A DNA stretch of 64,000 nt from Sternotherus odoratus. Its lineage: Eukaryota > Chordata > Testudines > Kinosternidae. Made by a program: the position numbers and the translations under genes. The notes below the pieces were generated by a model. It was not told where the DNA came from. It worked only from the letters and a program-made list of their open reading frames with translations, and did no database searches. Positions 10,600 to 19,921 of the stretch are shown here, piece by piece; position 1 is the first letter of the stretch; each line of letters begins with the position of its first letter. Location: assembly GCA_032164245.1 (NCBI GenBank), contig JAVMKO010000001.1, forward strand, positions 63,966,892 through 64,030,891, given 5' to 3'.

Positions 10600-12470
10600 C
10601 CAACGAGCATGTTATTTACTAAATAAGGTAGAAAATAGAGCAGCTAGTATCCTCTAGGCCTTTTTGAATTCTAATCCTGTCCTCCAATATCCTTGCAAAT
10701 GCTCCCAGCTGGGTATCATCTATAAATTTTATAAGATCATTATTCAAGTCATGAATTAAAATATTGAACAGTACTGGACCCAAGACTGACCCCTGTAGGA
10801 TCTCTTAGATATGTCCTCCCAGTTTGACTGTGAACCATTGATAACTACTCTTTTTGTACATTTTTTCCCATTCAATTGTGCATTTTCTTTATAGTAGTTT
10901 CATTTCAACTACATTTCCCTAATTTGTTTCTGAGACTGTCTTGCGGGAGTGTGTCAAAAGCCGTACTAAAATAAAATATATTACACTAGTTCAGTAAACC
11001 ACTAGTTCAGTAAACCAGTCAAAGAAGGAAATGTTGTTGGTCTGGCATGATTTGTTTTTGAGAAATCCATGTTTAGTATTACTTATCATAGTATTATACT
11101 TTAAGTGCTTGATTATTCCAGTATCTTTCCAGGTATTGAAGTTAGGCAGTTCGATCTATAAATCCCCAAGTCCTCATTGTTCCCCTTTTTAAAGATGGGT
11201 ACCATGTTTGCTTTCCTCCAGTCCTCTGGGTCCTCACTCATTGTCCTTGAGTTCTCAAAGGTAATAACTAATGGTTCTGAGATTGCTTCAATTAATTCCT
11301 TAATTGCCTCAGGTGAAGTTCATCAGATCCTGCTGACTTGAATACATCTAATTTATCTAAATAGTTTTGTTTCTGTTCTTTCCTTATCAAGACCAGTTTT
11401 AGGAATCATGTAAATATTATGGTTACTCTGGGAGCCAACTTCAAGGGGGTGCTGATCACTGTGCTATTCAGGTGGCAGGGGTGGGCAAGGCAGGTGCTGA
11501 AACCATGGACAGCATGGTTTCTTCCCTGGACAGCAAAACTGCTAGGACCATTCCTGTTCCTTATTCTGGCCCATATTCCTTCCCCTTTGCTTGTTAATAA
11601 TAATTATGTTTAGTATCTGGTCACAATTAACTTTTCTAGTGAATACAGAAGCAAATTGGGCACTAAACACCTCAGTCGTCTTGGTGCTGTCTTATTTTTA
11701 ACTCTCCTTCCCCTCTTAAGCCTTTCTAGTTTATCCCTACATGCTTTTGCTGTTTCAGTACTCATCGCTGGCAATTTGTCTTTGATGGGTCACTAACTAG
11801 CTCCTGGTGCAGCCATATTGTCTTTGTACCTTTCTTCCTGTCTTTTCTTCACATTTGGGATGATTTTCCATTTCACCTTAAATATTTTCTCCTTTTGAAA
11901 CTAACATCTCTTCTGAGTGCCTTTTTGTTTTCTTTAGATTTTCTTCTGATGGAACCTTACCTACTAGTTCTCTGAGTTTGTTAAAATCTGCTTTTTTGAA
12001 GTCCATTGTCCTTAATTTGCTATTCTCACTCCCTCCTTTTCATAGAATCACAAAGCCTGTCATTTCATGATCACTGTAACCCACTCTTACCTTTCCACCT
12101 TCGGATTTGCAACCAAGTTCCCCCCTTGCAGTCGGAATCAAGTTTACTTCCTCCATGTGGTGAAACAAGTTGTTCTGAATGCTTTCTAAAACATCTTGGA
12201 AATTTTGTGTTTTGCCATGTTGCTCTTTCAAAAGCTATCAGGGTATTTGAAGTTCCCCATTACTACCAGGTCTTGCATTTTGATTATTTCTGTTTTGTGT
12301 CCCCCTCCTCTCCTGAAATGCCTCAGCCATGACCTGGTCCTGATTTGGTAGTTTATACAGGCCCTCCCCCCATAATATCAGCCCTGGTGGTTTTTCCATT
12401 TTATCGTCACCAAGATACTTTCATCTGCTCTGCTTCTTGCCTTCTTCTGGACCACAGAACAAGTGTAAAT
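10600..12470 (-). mobile_element. Old CR1-type LINE relic, minus strand
   Basis: The plus strand reads as the reverse complement of CR1-type reverse transcriptase coding sequence. Recognisable blocks are GAACAGTACTGGACCC (VLGPVLF region), GTCAAAAGCCGTACTAAAAT (the KAFDTV region), CTTTCCAGGTATTGAAG and CCTTTTTAAAGATGGG (PxFKKG region). The order is right for one long element, but the frame is destroyed throughout. An 18-bp unit is tandemly doubled at 10984-11016. A segment at about 11425-11575 does not fit the LINE and may be a separate insertion. Confidence 0.65.
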
Positions 12471-13098
12471 GTTTTTGATTTTTAAATTATTTTCAAAAAG
12501 AAAACTGCTCTAATGAGAGTTAAAATACACACTACTTTCTTAATATTGCCTTTCTGTGTAAACAATTTCTGTATTTGTCACAGAGGAATGCTGTACAATC
12601 ATAAATGGAATCAGTATGCCTAGGTTGAGATGAGAGGTGATTCACAAAAGAATCCATGTTGAGATTTATTTCCCTCTGTTAGTAAGTCGGGGATACCTTG
12701 TGGTAGATCAGAAACCCTCTAATTAATAACATTTAGCATATCTCTATCAAAGTTCTCATTTCTAGATCTTACATATATTGAAAGCCCAGTTTTCAAATCT
12801 AGACAACAGAGTTAGTTTGTTAACACAGTTTAATATTCTATTTCATTCCACTCAGTCATGATGCCTTCTTGGGTGTTCAAATCAGCACTTCATGATGGAT
12901 GGCTAAAATGGGGATTTGGGTATCTAAGCACTGATTTCATCCTTCGTATGTGAACTTGTTTGTCCCTACCTAAGTGCCCACATTTGAAAACTGCTCCTCC
13001 AGTCTCCGTGTATGCCAATTCAATAGGGAAGATATGATCTCTGTCTGGTATAATCAAACTGAATAAAGATCAAGGGTTTCAGGATCCAAGTGAAAAAT
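12471..13098. other. Non-coding stretch
   Basis: AT-rich, without recognisable features up to the left target duplication of the Penelope element. Confidence 0.5.
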
Positions 13099-13112
13099 TC
13101 TTAGTTTTCAAA
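13099..13112. repeat. Left 14-bp target-site duplication of Penelope element
   Basis: TCTTAGTTTTCAAA, repeated exactly at 14304-14317. It brackets the whole PLE insertion. Confidence 0.88.
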
Positions 13113-13616
13113 GGTTTAAGATTAGCAGCCGTGTTAGTCTGTATCCGTAAATAAAATGAGGAAGACTTTGTAGCACCTTAGAGACTAACCAGTTTATTTC
13201 AGCATAAGCTTTCGTGGGCTATAGCTCACTTCATTGGATGCATAGAATGGAACAGAAGTAAGATGTATTTATACACAAAGAAACAAAGAAAAAAAAGTTG
13301 TACACTAGCATACCAATTCTAAGAGGCTGTTAAATTTAGATGGGTCATTAGCAGTAGGAGAAAAAAATACCTTTTGAAATGGATTTCGGTGAGGCAGGAT
13401 TTAACACCTATTGAAGGTAAATTAACAAGGGAAATGCAATCAATTAGTGTAATGAGAGAACCATTTGCAAGTTCTGTTAAGCCCTTGGTTTATTGTGTCC
13501 AATTTGAAAATTAATTCCAGTTCCTCAGTTTCTCGTTGGAGTATGTTTTAGAAGTTTTACTGTTTCAAAACTGACACCATCAAGTCTTTAATGGAATGGC
13601 CAGGAAGATTGAAGTG

Positions 13617-13847
13617 TTATCCTACTGGTTTTTGAATGTTCTGATTCCTGATGTCAGATTTGTGTCCATTTATTCTTTTGCATAGAGACTGGCCAGTTTG
13701 GCCAATGTACATAGTGGAGGGGCATTGCTGGCACATGATGGCATATATCACATTGGTCGATGTGCAGGTGAATGAGCCTCTGATGGTGTGGCTGATGTGA
13801 TTAGGTCCTATGATGGTGTCAGATGGATATGAGGACAGAGTTGGCAT
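13617..13847 (-). pseudogene. PLE GIY-YIG endonuclease domain fragment
   Basis: The frame encodes a remnant of the C-terminal endonuclease of Penelope-like elements. A cysteine pair region (CTSTNVIYAIMCQQC) leads into YIGQTGQSL and KRINGHKSDIRN. The VIYAI...YIGQTG spacing is the GIY-YIG signature as it appears in PLEs, where the first motif is often VVYLI or VIYAI. The domain would nick target DNA to prime reverse transcription. The frame starts from an internal methionine and ends by running into the 3' UTR; without RT sequence it cannot be functional alone. Confidence 0.82.
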
Positions 13848-14110
13848 CGGGCTTTGTTACAAGGATAGGTACCTGGGTTAGTGTTTTTGTTGTGTGGTGT
13901 GCGGTTGCTGGTGAGTATTTGTTTCAGGTTAGGGGGCTGTCTATAAGCGAGGACTAGTCTGTCTCCCAAGATTTGTGAGAGTGAGGGATCATCTTTCAGG
14001 ATAGGTTGTAGGTCTTTGACGATGCGTTGGAGAGGCTTAAGTTGGGGTCTGAAGGTGATGGCTAATGGTGTTCTGTTTCTGTCTTTGTTGGGCCTATCCT
14101 GTAGTAGGTG

Positions 14111-14303
14111 GAGAGGTAGCCGTGTTAGTCTGGATCTGCAGAAGCAACAAAGAGTCCTGTGGCACCTTAAAGCCTAACAAAATTATTGAAGCATAAGCTT
14201 TAGTGGGCTAATACCCCACTTCCGATGCATCTGACGAAGTGGGTATTAGCCCATGAAAGCTTATGCTTCAATACTTTTGTTAGTCTTTAAGGTACCACAG
14301 GAC
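14111..14303. repeat. Head-to-head inverted PLE terminal repeats
   Basis: The first arm starts GGTAGCCGTGTTAGTCTGG. The second arm is its reverse complement, ending at GGTACCACAGGACTC. The arms differ at several positions and the inverted arm is shorter. This fold-back forms the end of the PLE insertion. Confidence 0.85.
14227..14266 (+). ncRNA. Hammerhead-ribozyme-like motif in PLE terminal repeat
   Basis: Read on the plus strand: GCAT (14227-14230), core CTGACGA (14231-14237), one extra A, stem II GTGGG/CCCAT (14239-14243 with 14250-14254, a G-T closing wobble) around loop TATTAG, then GAAA (14255-14258), GCTT and ATGC (14263-14266). GCAT pairs with ATGC as a 4-bp stem I. AGCT is self-complementary, as expected of minimal hammerheads that act as dimers. 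The predicted cut would follow GCTT. Odd points are the extra A after CTGACGA and the very weak stems I and III. Hammerheads are known in PLE terminal repeats generally; activity of this copy is inference. Confidence 0.5.
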
Positions 14304-14317
14304 TCTTAGTTTTCAAA
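14304..14317. repeat. Right 14-bp target-site duplication of Penelope element
   Basis: TCTTAGTTTTCAAA, exact copy of 13099-13112. Confidence 0.88.
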
Positions 14318-16023
14318 ATTCTCTATAGACTTGCTTTAAACTACCTCATGAGTCATGTTCCCTCCTTATTTCTCTCAACACGCAACTAACACCAGCCAAA
14401 AATGAGTTCTAACATTTATACTGCCTAGTTGTAGATGGAACAAGAATTTTTCCTCTATAGCTTTTGCCATATGGAACAGCCTATCTGTCTCTTTCTATCT
14501 TCTTACCCATTTAAAATCTTAGCAACAAAAAATTCTCTGTAAATAATGCCTCTTAAATTCTCTCTCCCTTAGCTATTGTATTATTTAATATTGTAAAGCA
14601 TTCTTGCATACCATTTTTATGAAATGTGCTATACTAAGTAAAACTGTTGCCTATTAGCATTCACATGTAATACTTCTAAAAACAATACATTGTTGTTACA
14701 TCTTTCAACGTTACCATACTAAATCCATTACTGCCACTCTGCTTAATCTGTGAAAGCGTTTTGCTTAATTTCTCTCAGTTCCGTATATTTTGTATGTGTC
14801 GCTCAACTGAGGTCAGAGAAAATACAAATCTTTCCCCACTCATGGAATATCTTTTTTGTTTCATGTTGCATCAAGACTTATCTTTAGTCTCTCATGTCCA
14901 TAACAGATACCACAATTGTTTCTTTGAGTTATGTCTTTCATCCTGGTTTCTGTCAGGAATACAGTAATTTTTTCTTACCCTGTAGGTCATCATTATATTC
15001 AAACAAACTAATTTGGACAGTAAATGTTCCATCTATACCACAAGATCTGGATATTCTTAAAGAATAAAATAATATTTTTAGTAACAGGGTGTCTGAGTCT
15101 ATAGATCTCAGTGCCCAACACCTAACTAAAACCACAATTCAATAAAAAAAGACAACACATCCCAATGTATTTCAGAACTGGCGCAATAAACATAAAAACA
15201 CCCTAAGCCACATCCGAATGTACCATATTTAATTATATGCCCATATGCAAGCAGAAAGGAAAGAAAAATCCTTAAAACTTTTACAGAAAGTATCCCACAA
15301 ATGTACACATGTTGAGAAAAGCATTATAGAGTCAACAGACATGGTTTTACTTTCTATTATGTCAAGACTGTGTGACAGTACAAGCAGCAGCTGGGTTGCC
15401 ATTGTGGGTCATCATAACACAGACTGTCAACTAGTTCTATATCATGTAAGACTTTAAATACCAACAGTATTTGAGGCTTCATTTCTGGAGTGAGCCGATT
15501 CTTCAATTCCATCCACTTTACCGTAAACAAATTAGAATTAATCAAAAGACTGACCGATGAAATTGGCATAATTGTTCTTCAAAATCCTTGATGCTATAGG
15601 TGCTGCCCATGTTCCTCACTGATTTTAATATGCATCTGTGTGAAGGTACTAAATGCATTTAGGTGATGCTACATCAAGCTCTGTTCCAGTGCCCAGTGAA
15701 ATCAGTGGGAGTCTTTACACAGACTTCAGCCCACTTTGGATCATAGTACCTTACGATAATAGTCATCATGCTTTTTCTTCAGTGGGTCTCTGGTGTGGAA
15801 CTATAAAGGATCTGGGATCTGGAGAGCTGAACCTGAATCATCCCTACTCAACTTGGAAATGGAAAAGGCTTGGATTCAAGGTTCTGGTTTTGGCCCATCT
15901 CTAATTTTACAGACTGGTAAACATAGTTAAGTGACTTGCCCAAAGTTTTCTAGAGAATCATTTGTAGAACTGAGAAGAGAATCCATGGTTCCTAGTTCCT
16001 TTTCCTGTGTTCTCACCCTATAC
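14318..16023. other. Non-coding stretch
   Basis: No features I can support. The short open frames here lack family motifs. Confidence 0.5.
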
Positions 16024-16284
16024 CAGGGGTCGGGAACCTATGGCTTGCGAGCCAGATGTGGCTCTTTTGAGCCTGTCATCTGGCTCGCGGCGCTGCTGTG
16101 ACGGCTGGGGGGCGGGGGAGGCGGTGTGGCGCGGCTCTGAAAGCAAAGCTGGGGGGCGGGGGAGGCGGTGTGGCGCGGCTCTGAAAGCGAGGCTGGGGGG
16201 CGTGTCGCTCCTCTCCTTCCCTCGCTGGAGTTGGGTCACAGCAGCGTGACCCAGCGAACAAGTAAGCACGGGGGGGGGGGGAGG

Positions 16285-16835
16285 CGTTTGCCAGGGAGCA
16301 TGGAGGGGAGGCTGGGCTGGGAGCGGGGATAAGCCGTTTGCAAGGGAGCATGGAGGGGAGGCTGGGCTGGGAGCAGAGATAAGCCGTTTGCCAGGGAGCA
16401 TGGAGGGGAGACTGGGCTGGGAGCGGGGATAAGCCGTTTGCAAGGGAGCATGGGGGGGAGGCTGGGCTGGGAGCGGAGATAAGCCATTTGCCAGGGAGCA
16501 TGGGGGGGAGGCTGGGCTGGGAGCGGCGATAAGCCGTTTTCAAGGGAGCATGGGGGGGAAGCTCGGCTGGGAGCGGAGATAAGCCGTTTGCAAGGGAGCA
16601 TGGGGGGGAGGCTGGGCTGGGAGCGGGGATAAGCCGTTTGCAAGGGAGCATGGGGGGGAGGCTCAGCTGGGAGCGGGGATAAGCTGTTTGCCAGGGAGCA
16701 TGGGGGGGAGGCTGGGCTGGGAGCGGAGATAAGCCGTTTGCCAGGGAGCATGGGGGGGAGGCTGGGCTGGGAGCGGAGATAAGCCATTTGCAAGGGAGCA
16801 TGGGGGGGAGGCTGGGCTGGGAGCGGGGATAAGCG
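16285..16835. repeat. 50-bp minisatellite, ~11 copies
   Basis: Unit of exactly 50 bp in most copies, containing AAGCCGTTTGCAAGGGAGCA followed by TGGGGGGGAGGCTGGGCTGG and GAGCGGGGAT. Copies differ by a few substitutions, with no length change between 16331 and 16831. It lies inside the hAT element. Confidence 0.93.
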
Positions 16836-16839
16836 GTGT

Positions 16840-17115
16840 GGGGGAGAGACCGGGCTGGGTGGGTCAGTTGGGGGGGGGGAAGCAGGTTGGGGGGGGGAAG
16901 AGACCGGGCTGGGTGGGTCAGTTGGGGGGGGGTTGGAGGAAAGGAGGTTTGGGGGGGAGAGACCGGGCTGGGTGGGTCATTTGGGGGGTGGGTGGGAGGG
17001 AAGGAGGTTTTGGGGGGAGAGACCGGGCTGAGTGGGTCAGTTGGGGGGGTGGGAGGGAAGGAGGTTTGGGGGGGGGAGATCCTGGGGGGGGAGAGAGTGG
17101 GCTGGGCGGGTCAGG
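16840..17115. repeat. ~60-bp G-rich minisatellite, 4-5 copies
   Basis: Repeats of GAGAGACCGGGCTGGGTGGG followed by TCAGTTGGGGGG and GGAGGAAAGGAGGTTTGGGG. The G-runs vary in length between copies. The G-strand has many runs of five or more G, so G-quadruplex formation is plausible. Confidence 0.9.
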
Positions 17116-17530
17116 CAGGCGGCAGGACCCTGGCTGGCAAGGGGCCAGTGGGGGAAACCCCAAAGCAGTGCAGGGCTAAGGACTCCACCTGCCACTGCTT
17201 TGGGATTTCCCCTGCTGGCCCCTTGCCAGCTGGGGTCTCAGCTCCCGTTGCCAGCCTGGGCTTCGGGGGAGGAGAGCGGAGCCGGGGCCGGGGCAGGAGG
17301 CGAGGCAAGGCAAGCCGGGGGAGGGGAGCAGTGAGAGCACGGCCGGAGCCGGGGGAGGAGAGCGCGGCCGGAGCGGGGGGGGGGGGGAGGGGAGCGCGGC
17401 CGGAGCGGGGGGGAGGGGGGGGGCGCGGCCGGAGCGGGGGCTATTATATGGCTCTTACTAAAATAAATTTCCAAATATTTTGTTTTCATGGCTCTCTGAG
17501 TCAAAAAGGTTCCCGACCCCTGCATACCAT

Positions 17531-18283
17531 TCTAAAGTATAAACAAGAAATAAGACAGATGGTACATCAAAACCATTCGGCATTTGCTGTGGAAACTTTT
17601 CCAGTCAGTTATATGTTCTTATGATAAAAATGGCAGAGAAGATTATTAAAAGTTCTAGTCCCAAGAAAGATTTTATAAGTAAAAATTGTTTGGCCTTTTC
17701 ATAGTACACTTCAAAGTTCTCTCTGAAGCAATTGATTCTTCTCTTTCTGCCAGATATATGCTATGAAATGAAAGCATGTACAATGTGTGAGAAACCTCAC
17801 ACCATTCTGCCATAAGTACTGGAGACTAAGATCACAAATTTTCTTTCTTGTAATTACTTATCTTAACTTTCAAAGTTTTCTGCATCAGACCTAAACACGT
17901 TAGAAAAAAATAGATCAACTGTTATAAATGGGGTCCGTTTCTTGTTGATCATCTAAGGACTGCCCAAGTATGGGCACATATAGTCATGGATCACAAATGT
18001 GATGACTAGAAAAATAGTAGTAATATTTTGCACATGTATTGGGTCTTTCATCCAAGGATTTATTAAACTCAGAAGTAATCTGTCAATGGAAAGATTGAAT
18101 CCCTAATCTGTTATTTTTCACACCATTTCAGAAATGTATCTATCTTCTGTTATTTACATATGTGTATCGTACAAAGTTTATTAATTTAATGCTTTCAAAT
18201 CCCAGTTGTAATATTTGTAGAGGAGCTCCTGTATTAGCAGCTGAATATAATTTTGTACAGTTCTCCATGGAGTTTAAACATTT
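17531..18283. other. Non-coding stretch
   Basis: AT-rich, nothing recognised. Confidence 0.5.
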
Positions 18284-18380
18284 GCACAAAAGCAGTCAGA
18301 GGCTTCATTTGGCAGGACAGCTGAAGAATTTGTGTGCTCAGGCAATGACACAAATGGTAATTGTTCTTGTTTTTGTCAAA
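18284..18380. repeat. 97-bp local duplication, copy 1
   Basis: From GCACAAAAGCAGTCAGAGGC to TTCTTGTTTTTGTCAAA. Copy 2 at 18772-18868 differs at a single position (GTCAAA versus GCCAAA). No terminal repeats or tail mark it as a known transposon. Confidence 0.9.
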
Positions 18381-18771
18381 TTTAGGTGGCATTTACTTAC
18401 AAGCATCTTAGCATGACAAGTTGGATTGCTTTCATTCAGTACAAGTTATTAAAAACAAAAAATCAAAATAGAAACTATAATTTTTATGCTCAAAGAAAAC
18501 AGTTTATATGTCCGAACTTATTTTCTTTTGGAGCCTCAAAAAAAAAAGAAAAAAGAAAAAAAAAGAAATTAACTAACATTATCCAAATGCGTTGGAGGGA
18601 GTCAGTGGTGCTGTACAAGTTCAGTATAAACTGGAATCAACTGAATAATGTCTAAGCTTGCTAATCAAAGATTATGGGCATTATTACTACTAAGTGTAAC
18701 CACATGTCTGAAATGAGTACTCAGTGTGTTTTAAACATGAAGATCTCTTATAGCACTTGCCAACACTTCAA

Positions 18772-18868
18772 GCACAAAAGCAGTCAGAGGCTTCATTTGG
18801 CAGGACAGCTGAAGAATTTGTGTGCTCAGGCAATGACACAAATGGTAATTGTTCTTGTTTTTGCCAAA
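18772..18868. repeat. 97-bp local duplication, copy 2
   Basis: Same orientation as copy 1, 488 bp downstream. The flanking sequence is unrelated on both sides apart from a short TTAAACAT upstream of each copy. Confidence 0.9.
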
Positions 18869-19016
18869 AACTGATTTCAGAGACTTTTGCCCTGCCTCTG
18901 TGTATAATGCAAATGCCAGAGACATGGGGAAATGGGCATTTTTTTTCATTCCACAGTCAGTATAGTAGAAGGTAGTTCTCACAGAAACCAGTGGAACAGT
19001 AATGTATGGTGAGGAC

Positions 19017-19057
19017 CATCCTGGCCAAACTGGTTCAGATGGATAGAATCTTGGGCC
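19017..19057. repeat. 41-bp repeat A, copy 1
   Basis: CATCCTGGCCAAACTGGTTC followed by AGATGGATAGAATCTTGGGCC. It is repeated in the same orientation at 19881-19921 with one substitution. Confidence 0.9.
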
Positions 19058-19397
19058 AGATTAAAGAAGGGAATAAATAATAATTTAAGTATCATCAATT
19101 TTTTTGAAAACTTTTCATAAGTCATTTGGCAGGCAATCAAATGAATAGTAATGAAGTATTACTGTCAAAATAGACTCCTAACCAGACGGGCTGTTCAATT
19201 TTCACAACTGCCAGCTCAGCTGCCATGAAGGGGGCCTGGAAGGCACATCCTTCTGTCTGGCTTCAGGAAATCACTGAATGAAAAATCTTTAAAACCAAAC
19301 CCATTTTTAAAATATGTGTCTTAACAATTTTTATACCTGGGGAAGAAACTAGAAAAGACTTAGGACTCTGAATCCTCACACTTTGTGCTGATCAGGG

Positions 19398-19478
19398 GAC
19401 GCTGGGAAATTTGGAAAAGGAAATCAGAACTCCTTTTTTTCATTTCTTGCCGCCAATGCAGTTTTTCAGGAATCTTGT
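19398..19478. repeat. ~82-bp inverted repeat B, left arm
   Basis: From GGACGCTGGGAAATTTGG to CAGGAATCTTGT. The reverse complement lies at 19798-19880 with only small differences in the T-run and one G-run. The loop is about 320 bp. Confidence 0.9.
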
Positions 19479-19797
19479 CATTTGCAAAGAGTAAGTTCTA
19501 TTCATTTTGTTATGTGTATTCATTATCACAGTATTTGGGCACTATACAAAATAAGACACACCAGTGAATCTCTGGCAGGAAGAACTCTCCTGCACCATCT
19601 CATAAGAATTGACTGTGATCCGCACAGGGCAGTAAGGGAGAGAAAAAATCCCCCTTATACCTCCGCCTGAGCTATGTGGAATTTGGGTGCAGGAATACAT
19701 GAATAAGTGGCTGCTGTGCGCTTGTCTGCATTCCCCTCTGGAACAGAATGAACACCTCCTGAACAACTCCCCCAAATGCACTGAATAGTGCAGCTGA

Positions 19798-19921
19798 ACA
19801 AGATTCCTGAAAAACTGCATTGGCGGCAAGAAATGAAAAAAAAGGGGTTCTGATTTCCTTTTCCAAATTTCCCAGCGTCCCATCCTGGCCAAACTGGTTC
19901 AGCTGGATAGAATCTTGGGCC
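19798..19921. repeat. Inverted repeat B right arm joined directly to repeat A copy 2
   Basis: 19798-19880 is the reverse complement of 19398-19478. It abuts repeat A copy 2 (19881-19921) without any spacer. Neither piece resembles a known transposon end. Confidence 0.88.

Larger units (their letters stand above)
13113..14303 (-). mobile_element. Penelope-like retroelement, 5'-truncated, with inverted terminal repeat
   Basis: A 1,191-bp insertion between exact 14-bp duplications. Its coding strand is minus. A terminal repeat sits at the low-coordinate end (about 13119-13260), a 3' UTR follows, then the GIY-YIG endonuclease remnant (13617-13847) and coding-like sequence to about 14100 (a frame with CNKARCQ before the endonuclease). 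At the far end, 14111-14218 carries the terminal repeat in one orientation and 14219-14303 the same repeat inverted. The reverse transcriptase is missing, so the copy is 5'-truncated. PLEs move by target-primed reverse transcription. Confidence 0.85.
16024..17522. mobile_element. hAT (Charlie-like) non-autonomous element carrying minisatellites
   Basis: Starts CAGGGGTCGGGAACCTATGG and ends with AGGTTCCCGACCCCTG, its near-exact inverse. The subterminal 'GGCTC...GAGCC...TGGCTCTTTT' and its counterpart TATGGCTCTTACTAA are typical of this hAT MITE group. The flanks (CCCTATAC / CATACCAT) do not form a clean 8-bp duplication. Nearly all of the interior is GC-rich: two minisatellites, a 36-bp inverted pair (about 17131-17166 with 17191-17230) and CGGCCGGAGCGGGG repeats (17340-17435). 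Open frames in every phase across it are compositional artefacts. Confidence 0.75.

Noticed and set aside
16007..17624. Long open frames on both strands (up to 262 codons), some proline-rich
   Set aside because: They lie in GC-rich 50- and 60-bp minisatellites with the same peptide repeated in several frames on both strands. There is no start context, splice logic or family motif.
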